Origin: an uncultured bacterium | GTDB lineage: Bacteria; Desulfobacterota; Binatia; UBA1149; CAITLU01 | NCBI GenBank assembly: GCA_903893315.1 | Contig: CAITLU010000018.1 | Location: 20,710 to 84,709, forward strand | Direction of reading: 5' to 3' | Length of the DNA stretch: 64,000 nucleotides | In this document: positions 1 to 9,600 of the stretch, piece after piece | Layout: each line of letters opens with the position of its first letter | Position numbering within the stretch: the first letter of the stretch is position 1 | Position numbers and translations under genes: made by a program | The notes under the pieces: generated by a model | Told to the model about the DNA's origin: nothing | What the model saw: the letters and a program-made list of their open reading frames with translations, nothing else | Databases searched by the model: none

Positions 1-983
1 CACAGTAACTCACCGCTGAAGCGCGGCCCCAGCCACGTCTCGCGGGTTCGCACCAGTTCTCCGTCGCGTATCATTCCGACGTCGAAGGTGGTGCCGCCGG
101 TGTCGCACACGATCAGGTCGCAGGCTTCGTTCTCGCGTCGCGAATACTCGCGCGCCGCCACCGGCGCCATCGCCGGTCCCGACTTGACCAGATGTACGGG
201 CTGTTCGAGAAGCATCGGAACTTCCATGCAGCCGCCGGTGGAAGTGCTGACCAGCAGCGAGCCGTTGTAGCCGAGTTCGCGCAGGCTTTTCTCCATGCTG
301 CCGAGGTGCCGCGCCATGCCGGGACGCAGCGAAGCGTTGATCGCGGTAGCCGAGGCGCGGCGGAACTCTCGCAGAATAGGCAGCAGCCGGTGGGAAAGAG
401 TCACCGGAATCCCCGGCAGATGCGCGGCAGCAAGTTCCCCGATGCGCTGCTCGTGAGCCTGGTTGACTACCGAGAACAGCAGACAGACCGCGAGCGCCTC
501 GAACTCGCGCTCGGCGACGGTACGCAGGATCGAGATCAGGTGTTCTTCGTCGAGCGGCTTTCTTACGCCGCCTTCGGCGTCGATGCGCTCGCGCACGCCG
601 AAGGTGTGACGGCGCGCTATGTACGGCAGCGGAAAAGGCTGGGTGAAATCGTGGCCGTTGCTCTTGCCGCCTTCACGGAACAGCAGCACGTCCTCGAAGC
701 CTTCGGTACACAGCATCGCCGTGCGCGCGACGTTGCGTGTGACGATGGCGTTGGTCGCCGCGGTGGTGCCGTACACCAACAGGTCGGTCGTGGAGAGCAG
801 CGTCTGCATGTCGAGACCGGTCTCGGCCGCCGCCGCTTCGATCGCTGCGCGAACGCCGAGCGAAATGTCCTGCGGCGTCGTCAGGGCCTTGCCCAGATGC
901 AGCGCTCCGGAGGAATCGGCGACCACCGCGTCGGTGAAGGTGCCGCCGGTATCGATACTGATTTGATACCGTTGAAATTGCAT
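1..983 (-). CDS. hyuA: Hydantoinase/oxoprolinase A-subunit family protein (partial, C-terminus beyond window)
   Basis: About 327 residues are visible before the gene leaves the window. Near the N-terminus (about residue 11) is the phosphate-binding motif DTGGTFTD, and near residue 290 a second one, CDTGGTTFDVG. This pair is diagnostic of the hydantoinase/5-oxoprolinase N-terminal ATPase fold. Family members use ATP to hydrolyse cyclic amides such as hydantoins, 5-oxoproline or N-methylhydantoin, and usually work with a HyuB partner, which may lie beyond the left edge. The ATG at 983 is 12 bases after the stop of the tetR-like gene, so the two are probably co-transcribed with the PLP enzyme upstream. 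The family is clear; the substrate is not. Confidence 0.85.
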   Translation of the reverse strand, partial: MQFQRYQISIDTGGTFTDAVVADSSGALHLGKALTTPQDISLGVRAAIEAAAAETGLDMQTLLSTTDLLVYGTTAATNAIVTRNVARTAMLCTEGFEDVLLFREGGKSNGHDFTQPFPLPYIARRHTFGVRERIDAEGGVRKPLDEEHLISILRTVAEREFEALAVCLLFSVVNQAHEQRIGELAAAHLPGIPVTLSHRLLPILREFRRASATAINASLRPGMARHLGSMEKSLRELGYNGSLLVSTSTGGCMEVPMLLEQPVHLVKSGPAMAPVAAREYSRRENEACDLIVCDTGGTTFDVGMIRDGELVRTRETWLGPRFSGELL

Positions 984-995
984 TGATGAACTCAC

Positions 996-1640
996 TTACG
1001 ACCACGAAGCGGCCAGACTCTGCCGCACGTAAAGCGTGACCAGGCGGCGCAGGTCTTCGAGGTGCGCCGGGTTGAGAGGATCGGAGAACCAATCGCGCCA
1101 ATCTATCGGGCCGGTGGCGAAGTAGCCGTAGATCAGCCAGGTAAAGCTGCGAAGGAAAGTTTCGACCGGGAAAGCCGGGTCTACGGCACCGTCGGCCTTG
1201 GCTCTTTCCAGCAGCTCGCGCAGTTGCTGGTGAGCGTCGAGAGAAATCTTCACCTCGAAGGCTCTGAGTTCGTCGGAGGGATCGAGCCAGCGACGCAGGT
1301 ACAGTCGCGGACGTTCGGGGCGGCTCGCCATCAGGTCGATGATCGCGGAGGCCGCACCTACCAGCACGTCGGTGACCTTGGCGGTATCGTCGACGGGCCC
1401 TTCCTCGAGCGGCGCGAGGCGCTCTCCGAGAATTGCCGCTTCTTCCTGGTAAAGAGCCTCGAGAACCGCACTGAACAGGCTGAACTTGCCGCCGACGTGG
1501 TAGTGCACGGTGGCGATGTTGACTCCCGCTGCGGCCGCCAGCGCGCGCGTCGTCGTACCGGCATAGCCACGCTCGGCGAAGAGTCTCGTCGCCGCGTCGA
1601 GGATGCGCGCGCGGGCTTTCGTGTCGACCGGTCGCGCCAT
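996..1640 (-). CDS. TetR/AcrR family transcriptional regulator
   Basis: The protein has 214 residues. The N-terminus carries a typical TetR helix-turn-helix (about residues 10-55), with ATRLFAERGYAGTTTRALAA followed by the recognition-helix region GVNIATVHYHVGGK. The C-terminal ligand domain is not recognisable beyond the family. The ATG at 1640 overlaps the TGA of the PLP-lyase gene by one base (TGATG), so translation is coupled. The regulator therefore sits inside the operon between a PLP lyase and a hydantoinase gene and probably controls it, responding to a substrate or product. That role is inferred from position only. Confidence 0.85.
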   Translation of the reverse strand: MARPVDTKARARILDAATRLFAERGYAGTTTRALAAAAGVNIATVHYHVGGKFSLFSAVLEALYQEEAAILGERLAPLEEGPVDDTAKVTDVLVGAASAIIDLMASRPERPRLYLRRWLDPSDELRAFEVKISLDAHQQLRELLERAKADGAVDPAFPVETFLRSFTWLIYGYFATGPIDWRDWFSDPLNPAHLEDLRRLVTLYVRQSLAASWS

Positions 1641-3070
1641 CAGCCCGCGTTTATGAACGCGGCCAGCATGCGGTCGCGTGTCTCCGCGGGCAGCAGATCC
1701 AGGATCGTGTTCATCGGAGCCATCCGCTCGGGCAGGGCGCTCCCGGTAAGGCCGGCAAGGATCGCCAGATGCATGACCAATTCTTCGAAAGGGCAGTCTT
1801 TCAACCTGGCGGTCTCGCGTGCGAAGTGCTCGCGATCCACCGACGGTCCGCGTTCGCGCAGGGATGCCACGGATTCCGCGAGATCGCCGAGGAAGGCGCC
1901 GACCAGCGGTACGTTGGAACTCGACACGCTCACGTGCAGGTTGGCCGGGCCTCCACCGCATGCGAACTGCGGAAGGAGTTGCCAGCCGCGCTGTTTCATC
2001 TCGTCGTCGAGTTCGAAGATGCTGATCTCGGTCGATCCGAGCGTGAACATGCACATGTCCGGATCGGCGAGCACTTCGATGCCGTCGATACGCTCGATGC
2101 CGTCGATCATAGCCCTGGTCGCGGCCTGGGTTTCGCGCGCGATCCGCCGGTATCCGTCTTCGCCCAGGTGACGCATCACGGCCCACGATGCCGCGATCGG
2201 ACCTGTCGACTTGCTGCTCAGCACGGTGGGGTTGATGACCGCGTATTCGGTGGTGCTGCTGCACGTGAAGAGCGCGTGACTGCGCAGATCGCGGTTGCGG
2301 TACAGCAGAACCGAGGCGTTCTTGGGTGCGTAACCGTACTTGTGCATGTCGGCCGAAATACTGGTCACGCCTTCGATAGAGAAGTCGAAGTCGCGCAGCT
2401 GTTCGCCCATTCGCCGCAGGATGGAGAGGTAGAGCCCGCCGACGCAGCCGTCAACGTGAAAGAGGATGCCGCGTTCGGCGGTGGCCGCCGCCATCTCGGC
2501 GATCGGATCGATGGTGCCGTGCGAAAAGTTCGGCGCCGAGCCGATGCCGAGTATGGTGTTGGCGCTGAGCGCCGCACGGAAGGCATCGACACTTGCCCGA
2601 AAGCCGTCGGCGGGATCGATTGCGGTGACCACGACGCGCAGTCCCAGGTAGTGCGCGGCTTTGTGGAAGGCCGGGTGCGCCGAGACCGGAAGCACTATCT
2701 CGGGATCGACGGCTTCGGGCCGATGTACACGCGCGTGGTCACGCGCCGTCTTCACCGCCAGGATAATGCTTTCGGTGCCGCCGCTGGTCATGTTGCCGAC
2801 CACCGCGTCGTCGCCGCGCAGCAGTTCTGCCAGCGAGCCGACGACGTCCTTCTCCATGCGTCCGGCGCTCGGGTACAGGTTGATGTAAAGCGCGTTCTGC
2901 GTGAGGAAGCGCGAGTACGCCTGCGCACTCAGTTCGTAGGCCCCGCGGCCGGGATCGTAGAGGCCGGTCAGGATGCGGCCCCCTCTCCAGTCGACGTCGT
3001 CGCGCGCCAACTCCTCGAGCTGGGCCAGTACCAGTGTTTCCGCCAGGCCTTCTTTTTCGAGTGCTCCCAC
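1640..3070 (-). CDS. PLP-dependent lyase/decarboxylase, sphingosine-1-phosphate lyase-like
   Basis: The 476-residue fold-type I PLP enzyme belongs to the group II decarboxylase family. Visible motifs are MTSGGTESI near residue 95, HVDGCVGG in the middle, and SADMHKYGYAPKNASV near residues 239-254, with the Schiff-base lysine at about K244. The last motif, with a Lys-Tyr-Gly core and a following Pro-Lys, is closest to sphingosine-1-phosphate lyase (Dpl1). Those enzymes cleave phosphorylated sphingoid bases to a fatty aldehyde and phosphoethanolamine. It starts with GTG at 3070, preceded by a G-rich stretch. Glutamate or tyrosine decarboxylase activity remains possible. A serine palmitoyltransferase gene at 40646-41851 makes a sphingolipid role more plausible. 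N-terminal membrane anchors of the eukaryotic enzyme are absent. Confidence 0.8.
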   Translation of the reverse strand: MGALEKEGLAETLVLAQLEELARDDVDWRGGRILTGLYDPGRGAYELSAQAYSRFLTQNALYINLYPSAGRMEKDVVGSLAELLRGDDAVVGNMTSGGTESIILAVKTARDHARVHRPEAVDPEIVLPVSAHPAFHKAAHYLGLRVVVTAIDPADGFRASVDAFRAALSANTILGIGSAPNFSHGTIDPIAEMAAATAERGILFHVDGCVGGLYLSILRRMGEQLRDFDFSIEGVTSISADMHKYGYAPKNASVLLYRNRDLRSHALFTCSSTTEYAVINPTVLSSKSTGPIAASWAVMRHLGEDGYRRIARETQAATRAMIDGIERIDGIEVLADPDMCMFTLGSTEISIFELDDEMKQRGWQLLPQFACGGGPANLHVSVSSSNVPLVGAFLGDLAESVASLRERGPSVDREHFARETARLKDCPFEELVMHLAILAGLTGSALPERMAPMNTILDLLPAETRDRMLAAFINAG

Positions 3071-3247
3071 TGTCGTTACCCCTTGGATCCGAAGCGCTTT
3101 CGTTTATCCATCAATCGATTGACCGTTAATCTCGGGGGCGCGCCGATGGCAAACGCGAAGCGGGCGCAAAGCCGCGGCCTTGGGCCCGAAGCGGCCGGCT
3201 GCGGCCGGCAAGTCCGGTAGTGACCTTGCGCGCCTGACCAGGTGATC

Positions 3248-5272
3248 TTAGCCGCCCGTGTTGCCGGCGAAGGTCGCGAGTGACGACTGGATGCGCGCGG
3301 CCCAGAGCGCCACCTGCGAGTCCGGCGGCGGCGCGTCGATCAAGGTGCCGCGTGCGTCCACCGAGCCTCTCACTTCGATGATCTGGTCGTCGTGCGGAAG
3401 GCGCAGGCTGAGCCGCCCCACCGGACCTACCATCACCATCGACCGCGAGTGTTCCGATTCATTTTCGAACCCGGTGAGCACGACGTGATCGCCCGTGAAG
3501 CCGGCGTCGGTCAGATCGCGGCCGTGAAGTCCGCGCACCGGTACCGGACTTCCTGCCAGTACGTGCAGCAGCGTCGGCAACACGTCGACGTGGGAAGTGG
3601 GCACCGCTACCGAGCGCACCGGTACGCCCGCGCCGACCATGAAGAACGGCACCCGTGTTTCGATCTCCGACGGAAGCGAGGAGTGAGCGAGGGTCCCGTC
3701 GTCCCACAGCGATTCCCCGTGGTCACCGGTTACGATGACTACCGTGCGTGTCAGGTCGATCGATTCGATGAGATCGGCGATCCGGTCGTCGAGGAAGCCG
3801 ACGGCGTTCTTGTAGCGATTGAGGAGACCCGTGCGGCCCGAGGCCATATCCACCCGGAAGATCGAATCCATCTGCGGCGCGGCCTGGCGGTCTTTGAGCG
3901 GGAGCACCGGCGAAATTTCCGGGGACAGCATCTTCACGGGCAGATGACGCTCGTACTGTGCAGGATACATGTACGGATAATGGGTTGACGCGAGGAAGGC
4001 GAAGATGAAACGCGGCGGCACGGGGCCGGTGGCGAGAAGGTCGTGGACGTGTGCGAGCGTCTCGCGATCGTGATCCGGCCATTCGGCGGCGGCTCCGCTG
4101 CCGGCGAACAACGTCATCGCGTCGAAGGTCCCGCGGTTGATGAACTTGTCCATCGACGCCCACCCGCGGTGATCCATGCTCGACGTGTAAGTGGTCCGGT
4201 AGCCCGATGCGCGCAACGTCGCCGGCAGTTGTGGAGGTTCGCGAATCGACTGCATGTAGGCGAATGGAACGCGGCCGTACAGCAGCGAAAAAAGCCCGTA
4301 ATGCGAGCAGTTGGAAGCCGAAAAATGTCTTTCCAGCCGCAGGCCGCGCCGCGACAGCGCATCCAGGCGCGGCATCAGCTCGGACGTGAACGAGAGGGAA
4401 CGAAAACTTTCGAGTACCAGCACCAGCACGCTCGGATGCGATCCCGCCGGCAGTAGCGTGTCGCGATCGGTGGCAACGGGCTCCCAAAGCCGCGGATAGG
4501 CTGCGGCGAGAGGGGCTGCCAGTTGCGTGTTGAGTTCGGCGCTGAACGCGGCGAGCGCACCCTGGTCGGCGGCGCCGACCGCGGGAGCGAGCGCGATCGG
4601 CATGCTGACGTCCAGCGCCGCCGCTTCGAGCGGTGTCAGCGCAGATCGATGCAGCGCGACAGCGGCAGCAAGGACGAGCGCGTAAGCGAAAAGCGAAAAC
4701 CGCTTGATGACGCGGCTTCGGGTCGGCGCCGCGAAGGCGACGAAGCGGCGGCTCACGAAAAGAGAGGCGCTCGACGCCAGCATCATTGCGCCGAGCAGCA
4801 TTCCTCCGTCGCGGAAAGAGGGACCGAGTCCGCCGCCCCACTCGCTGAAGTTGCTCCAGCCGGCGAACCGCAGGTAGTGCGATACGTGATTGCCGGTGTA
4901 GGCCAGTACGCGCAGATCGACCAGGAACCAGAAGCAGACCGCAGCGGCACCGGCCATGAATACGGCCGTGGAGGCGCGTCTCCATCCGAGCGCGGCCGCT
5001 GCGAAGCCCAACAGCAGGGCCGGGAGCATGCAGAACATCGTCTTGGCAATCAGCAGCCACGCGACGGCGGCGCGAGTGGCGAAGCCCTGCTGCGCGAGGC
5101 CCAGTTCGGAGAAGTAGTGCTCCCATTCGAAGGACGCCGCGAACGCGACCGATAGCAGTACGCACGCGATCTGCATCGCCGCACGGTCGTGGCGCGCGGC
5201 ACCGCGCGCAGCGGCCGAAGCCGGGGCCGATGTCGGACGCTTTGGCTGGCGAAGCACGTGCCCGGATATCAT
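3248..5272 (-). CDS. Integral membrane sulfatase/phosphoethanolamine-transferase superfamily protein (YejM/LtaS-like)
   Basis: The 674-residue protein has several hydrophobic segments in residues 33-220, followed by a periplasmic alkaline-phosphatase-superfamily domain. The domain shows SVLVLVLESFRSLSF (first metal-site strand), NCSHYGLFSLLYG at the nucleophile position, THYPYMYP, and VTGDHGESLWDDG (metal ligands, about residue 515). The order and spacing match the YejM/LtaS-like arm of the family, which handles lipid head groups in the envelope. At the nucleophile site the sequence reads Cys-Ser-His rather than a clear Thr, so activity cannot be assumed. An alternative start is the methionine at residue 33, directly before the first membrane segment. 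It is divergent from hypAB and has no operon partner. Confidence 0.8.
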   Translation of the reverse strand: MISGHVLRQPKRPTSAPASAAARGAARHDRAAMQIACVLLSVAFAASFEWEHYFSELGLAQQGFATRAAVAWLLIAKTMFCMLPALLLGFAAAALGWRRASTAVFMAGAAAVCFWFLVDLRVLAYTGNHVSHYLRFAGWSNFSEWGGGLGPSFRDGGMLLGAMMLASSASLFVSRRFVAFAAPTRSRVIKRFSLFAYALVLAAAVALHRSALTPLEAAALDVSMPIALAPAVGAADQGALAAFSAELNTQLAAPLAAAYPRLWEPVATDRDTLLPAGSHPSVLVLVLESFRSLSFTSELMPRLDALSRRGLRLERHFSASNCSHYGLFSLLYGRVPFAYMQSIREPPQLPATLRASGYRTTYTSSMDHRGWASMDKFINRGTFDAMTLFAGSGAAAEWPDHDRETLAHVHDLLATGPVPPRFIFAFLASTHYPYMYPAQYERHLPVKMLSPEISPVLPLKDRQAAPQMDSIFRVDMASGRTGLLNRYKNAVGFLDDRIADLIESIDLTRTVVIVTGDHGESLWDDGTLAHSSLPSEIETRVPFFMVGAGVPVRSVAVPTSHVDVLPTLLHVLAGSPVPVRGLHGRDLTDAGFTGDHVVLTGFENESEHSRSMVMVGPVGRLSLRLPHDDQIIEVRGSVDARGTLIDAPPPDSQVALWAARIQSSLATFAGNTGG

Positions 5273-5469
5273 TGCTTTCCGGGTGTGGGAAAGACCGCGC
5301 TTGCCCAGTGGCTCGTCTTAGCCAGGCGGCCCGGTCGTGGGCTGCGCCCCGCGTGGCGGCCGTCGCGGGGCGGGCGGTTTGACGCTGGGGATTTATTCGG
5401 CAAAAGCACTTCGGCTCGATCCGGATCCGGCGCGCGAAGCGTTCCGGCGAGGCGAGACGGCGGCAACGC

Positions 5470-5820
5470 ATGCACGAACTGCAAATCACCGAGAGTATCC
5501 TCAACGTCGTACTCCGCCACGCCGGGCAGCACGACGTCAGCAAGGTCGTCCGCATCCACCTGCGAGTCGGCGAGCTTTCTGATCTCGTCGACGAATGGAT
5601 CCAGCACTACTTCAATTATCTGAGTCGCGGCACGCTCGCGCAGGAAGCGGAACTGGCCATCGTGCGCGTTCCGATCGTCCTTCGCTGCCCGGCATGCGAC
5701 CTTTCTTTCCAGATCGGAAAGGATCAGCTCGGCGCGGCAGTCTGCCCGACGTGTGCGGGCTCGAAGGTCGAACTGGTGTCGGGCCGCGGTTACTTCATCG
5801 AGAATATGGAGGTCTTGTGA
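5470..5820 (+). CDS. hypA: Hydrogenase maturation nickel metallochaperone HypA
   Basis: The 116-residue length is standard for HypA. The N-terminus MHELQITESIL contains the invariant Met-His-Glu nickel site. A zinc site is formed by two CxxC pairs, CPAC (about residue 76) and CPTC (about residue 92). HypA delivers nickel to the large subunit of [NiFe] hydrogenase, with HypB. The TGA overlaps the GTG start of hypB (GTGA), so the two are translationally coupled. No hydrogenase structural gene or other hyp gene is present in the window, so the client enzyme must be encoded elsewhere. Confidence 0.95.
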   Translation: MHELQITESILNVVLRHAGQHDVSKVVRIHLRVGELSDLVDEWIQHYFNYLSRGTLAQEAELAIVRVPIVLRCPACDLSFQIGKDQLGAAVCPTCAGSKVELVSGRGYFIENMEVL

Positions 5821-6491
5821 GCGACGAAGTCAGATTGATCGATGTTAAGGAAGACATCCAGGCCGACAATGTCCGCGTGGCCCAGGGGCTGCGCGACCGC
5901 ATGGCCAGGAGCAAGACCTTCTTGCTGAATCTGATGTCCTCGCCCGGTTCGGGCAAGACCACCACCATCCTGCGCACCATCGAGGAACTTCGCGGGCGCT
6001 ACCGTTTCGGCGTGCTCGAGGCTGACATCGACTCCAAGGTGGACGCCGAACTGATCGCCGCGCGGGGAATCCCTGCGGTGCAACTGCGTACCGGCGGTTT
6101 CTGTCACCTCGATGCCTCGATGGTCGTGCAGGGACTTGATGCCATGGATCTTGCCGCTCTCGACGTCGTGATCATCGAGAATGTCGGCAACCTCGTGTGC
6201 CCCGCCGAGTTCGACACCGGCGCGATCCGCAGCGTGATGATCCTGAGTGTGCCCGAAGGCGACGACAAACCGCTCAAGTATCCGCTGATGTTCAGTGTCA
6301 GCGACGTGCTGCTGATCAACAAGATCGACTATCTCGGCTTCTCGGATTTCAACGTCTCGGTGGTCCGCGAGCGGGCCTTGAAGCTCAACCCGCGCATCGA
6401 GATTTTCGAGATTTCCTCCAAGACCGGGCAGGGCGTTGATGCGTGGGCCGATTGGCTCAGCCGTCAGGTTGGCACTTTTCTCAACGGATGA
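5817..6491 (+). CDS. hypB: Hydrogenase maturation GTPase HypB
   Basis: The 224-residue SIMIBI-class GTPase starts with GTG inside the last codon of hypA. It has the P-loop SSPGSGKTT near residue 38, EADIDSKVDAE, the family signature TGGFCHLDASMV, ENVGNLVCPAEFDTG, and the guanine-specificity motif NKIDYL. HypB drives nickel transfer from HypA by GTP hydrolysis. The N-terminal histidine-rich nickel-storage stretch and the CxxCGC high-affinity site found in some HypB proteins are absent, so this is the short form. The nearest downstream gene begins 184 bases later and is unrelated. Confidence 0.95.
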   Translation: MSDEVRLIDVKEDIQADNVRVAQGLRDRMARSKTFLLNLMSSPGSGKTTTILRTIEELRGRYRFGVLEADIDSKVDAELIAARGIPAVQLRTGGFCHLDASMVVQGLDAMDLAALDVVIIENVGNLVCPAEFDTGAIRSVMILSVPEGDDKPLKYPLMFSVSDVLLINKIDYLGFSDFNVSVVRERALKLNPRIEIFEISSKTGQGVDAWADWLSRQVGTFLNG

Positions 6492-6675
6492 GCGAGTCCC
6501 GTTCTTAAGCCACCGAGCGGTTTCGTGTCGGCCGCGCGCGTCTGCGGTGCGGCAGCGGATGACGACGTGTTCAATTGTCGTGGTCACGCGGCGTTCAAGT
6601 GGGGGACGGCGTGCTGACGGTGCCACGACGGTGCTAGAGTCCCGCGTAGCTTGAGCGGAAGGAGAACTGCGCCAG

Positions 6676-9600
6676 ATGTCCGAAAAAGCTTCCAGGCCCG
6701 ACGTTCTCGATCTGCCCGCACGTTTGGTCGCGGCGCTGCGCAACGCGGTGGAAATCGCGCAACTCGGACGCCGAGAGCGCGTCGCGCACACGCCTTACGA
6801 ACTCGCGATGAACGAGGCCAACTTCCGTCTGCGCCGCTATGGTCTGGCGGCTGACGGCGATGTCGGCGCAGCGGCCGCTGGCGACGTCGCGCACGCGCCG
6901 CAGCCAGACTCGGCGGGTGCGCGCCCAAGCATCGTGCTGATCCCGCCGCTGATGCTGACCGCCGACGTCTACGACGTTGCGCCGGAAATCAGCGCCGTGT
7001 CGGTTCTGGCAGGGTCGGGCGTCAATCCGTGGGTGGTCGATTTCGGTGCGCCCGAGCGTCAGGAAGGTGGTCTGGAGCGAACGCTGACGGATCACATCGT
7101 CGCCGTCAGCGAGGCCGTCGATTACGTGATTCGCGAAACCGGACGCGACGTCCACCTTGCCGGCTACTCGCAAGGCGGCATCTTCGCCTATCTGGTTGCG
7201 GCCTATCGCTGCTCGCGTGGACTGGCTTCCGTCATCACCTTTGGATCTCCGGTCAACGTGCACGACGGCATATTGCCGGGGGTGCCCGACGACCTGGTGC
7301 TGGGTCTGGTCAAGCCGATAGCGCGTCTGGTGACGGCGGGATTGCCGAGCGGGGCGGTGCCGGCGTGGCTCAGCCGCAACGCCTTCAAGATGCTCAGTCC
7401 CACCAAGGAACTGCGCCACCAGCTCGAGTTCCTCGGCAGTCTGCACGACCGCGATGCGCTGATGCGCCGGGAAGGACAGCGCCGCTTTCTTTCGGATGAG
7501 GGCTGGGTGGCGTGGCCGGGCCCCGCGTTCAGCGAATTCCTGGAACAGATGGTGATGGGCAACCGCCTTTTCTCGGGTGGTTTCGTGGTCGAGGGACGCA
7601 CGGTAACGCTTGCCGACATGACCTGTCCGACTCTGGTTTTCGTCGGAGAGAATGACGACATCGCGCGTGCACACACCGTGCGGTCTGTGGCTGATGCCGC
7701 GCTGCACGCGAGTCTTTACGAAACCTCGCTGCGTGCCGGCCACATGGGCTTGGTGGTCGGCTCGCTTGCGGTGCGTGAGACGTGGCCGACGGTGGCTGGA
7801 TGGATTCACTGGCGCGAAGGCACCGGCAAGAAGCCGGCGCGCGTCGTTACGCTCGGCTCAAAGGCTTCCGAAGCGCATCCGTCGCGGAGCCACGCCGGCG
7901 CCGGCAAAGCCAAAGGCGCAGCCGAATCCACATCGAAGGGAGCCGTCGCCGAGCCGGAGGAATTGTCGACTCTGCTGTCCGCCGCCGGATCTCTTGGACG
8001 CGATGCTCTGCGTCTGCTCGCCGACATCGTCGGCAGCAGCGCCGAAGCGGTCTGGACGTTAGGCACCAACGTGGCCAGTCAGGTTCCGCGTCTGGCGCGA
8101 CTCGAAGGTTTGCGCCGCGGTACCAGAGTCGGGCTCGCGCTGACGCTTGCCGAGCAGGCTGCCGCCTCGCCGACCAGCACGTTTTTTCTCTACGAAGGGC
8201 GCGCCCACACTTATGCCGATGCCGATCGGCGCGTCGACGCAATTGTGCGCGGACTTCTTTCTCTCGGCGTGCGCGCCGGCGACAACGTCGGCGTCTTGAT
8301 GAACAGCCGTCCCTCGGCGCTGGCGCTGGTGGCAGCGGTCAACCGGCTCGGCGGCGTGTCGGTGATGCTGCGCGGCGACGATCAGCTTCCTCAGGAAATT
8401 GCCCTGGCCGAGGTCGATCACCTGGTTTCGGATCCGAACCACGCGGCAGCGGCGCTGGCGGCTTTCGACGGCCGCGTTCACGTACTCGGCGGAGTCGGCA
8501 ATCCCGCGCGTAAGTTGCCCGCCGGCGCCAACGACATGGAGGCCATCGATCCCGATCTCGTCGCGGTGCCGCAGTGGTATCAGCCGTCGCCGGGCAAGGC
8601 CGAAGACGTTGCGTTCGTGTTCTTCTCGGGACACGGCGCCGCACTGCATGCCAATCGGATTACCAATCGGCGCTGGGCTCTGTCGGCTCTGGGCACTGCA
8701 TCTGCGGTGGCGATGACTTCGAGCGACACGGTGTACGGGTGGACGCCGATTCAGCATCCCACCGGTCTGCTGGTGTCGATGAGCGCGGCGTTGGCTGCCG
8801 GCGCGCGCGTGGCTCTGGCTCACGGTTTTGGCGCGGAGACTTTCTGGGAAGATGTACGGCGCTACGGCGCGACGGTGGTCTTCTACACAGGAGCGGTGCT
8901 GCGCGAATTGATCGATGCGCCGCGCCGTTCGAGCGAACACAACCATTCGGTGCGGATGTTCGCCGGCAGCGGCATGCCGTCGCCGCTTTGGCGTCGTCTG
9001 CTCGAGCGCTTCGAGCCGACCAACGTTCTGGAGTTCTACGCTTCGACCGAAGGCAGCGCGATTCTGGCCAACGTCTCCGGCCGCAAAGTGGGTGCGCTTG
9101 GCCGGCCGATTCCAGGCAGCGCCGAGGTTTGCCTGGCTGCCTGGGATGTCGAAGCGGATTGTCCGGTGCTCGACGATTCGGGCTACGTGTGGAGAGCCGC
9201 CAAGGGTGCTTCGGGAATGCTGCTCGCACGCGTCGAGCACGAGCGGGGCGGATTGGAGGGGCGGCCGATGCGCAACGTCTTCGCATCCGGAGACGCCTGG
9301 CACGTGACCGGGAGCATCTGCCGCGTCGATGAAGAAGGCGATTACTGGCTCGTCGACCGCGTGGCCGACATGATTCGTACCGTCCGCGGGACCTTCGCGT
9401 CGCGGCCTATAGAAGAGGCGCTCTGGGAACTCGACGCGGTCAGCGAAGCCGCTGCCTATGCGCTGGAACTCTCGCCGTCGGTTGACGTGCCTGCAGCGGC
9501 TCTGGTTCTTCGCCCGGGTGCCGGACTGGATATCGCTGAACTCGCGCGCAAGGTCGCCGAGTTGCCGGCGAGGAGCCGGCCGGTGATCATCCGGGTGCTC

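Noticed and set aside
3723..5555. A 610-codon open frame on the same strand as the sulfatase-like gene
   Set aside because: Arg/Pro-rich translation typical of a shifted frame in GC-rich DNA; the sulfatase frame has clear motifs and membrane segments.
5470..6491. Possible hydrogenase gene cluster
   Set aside because: Only hypA and hypB are present; flanking genes on both sides are unrelated and no large or small subunit is found.
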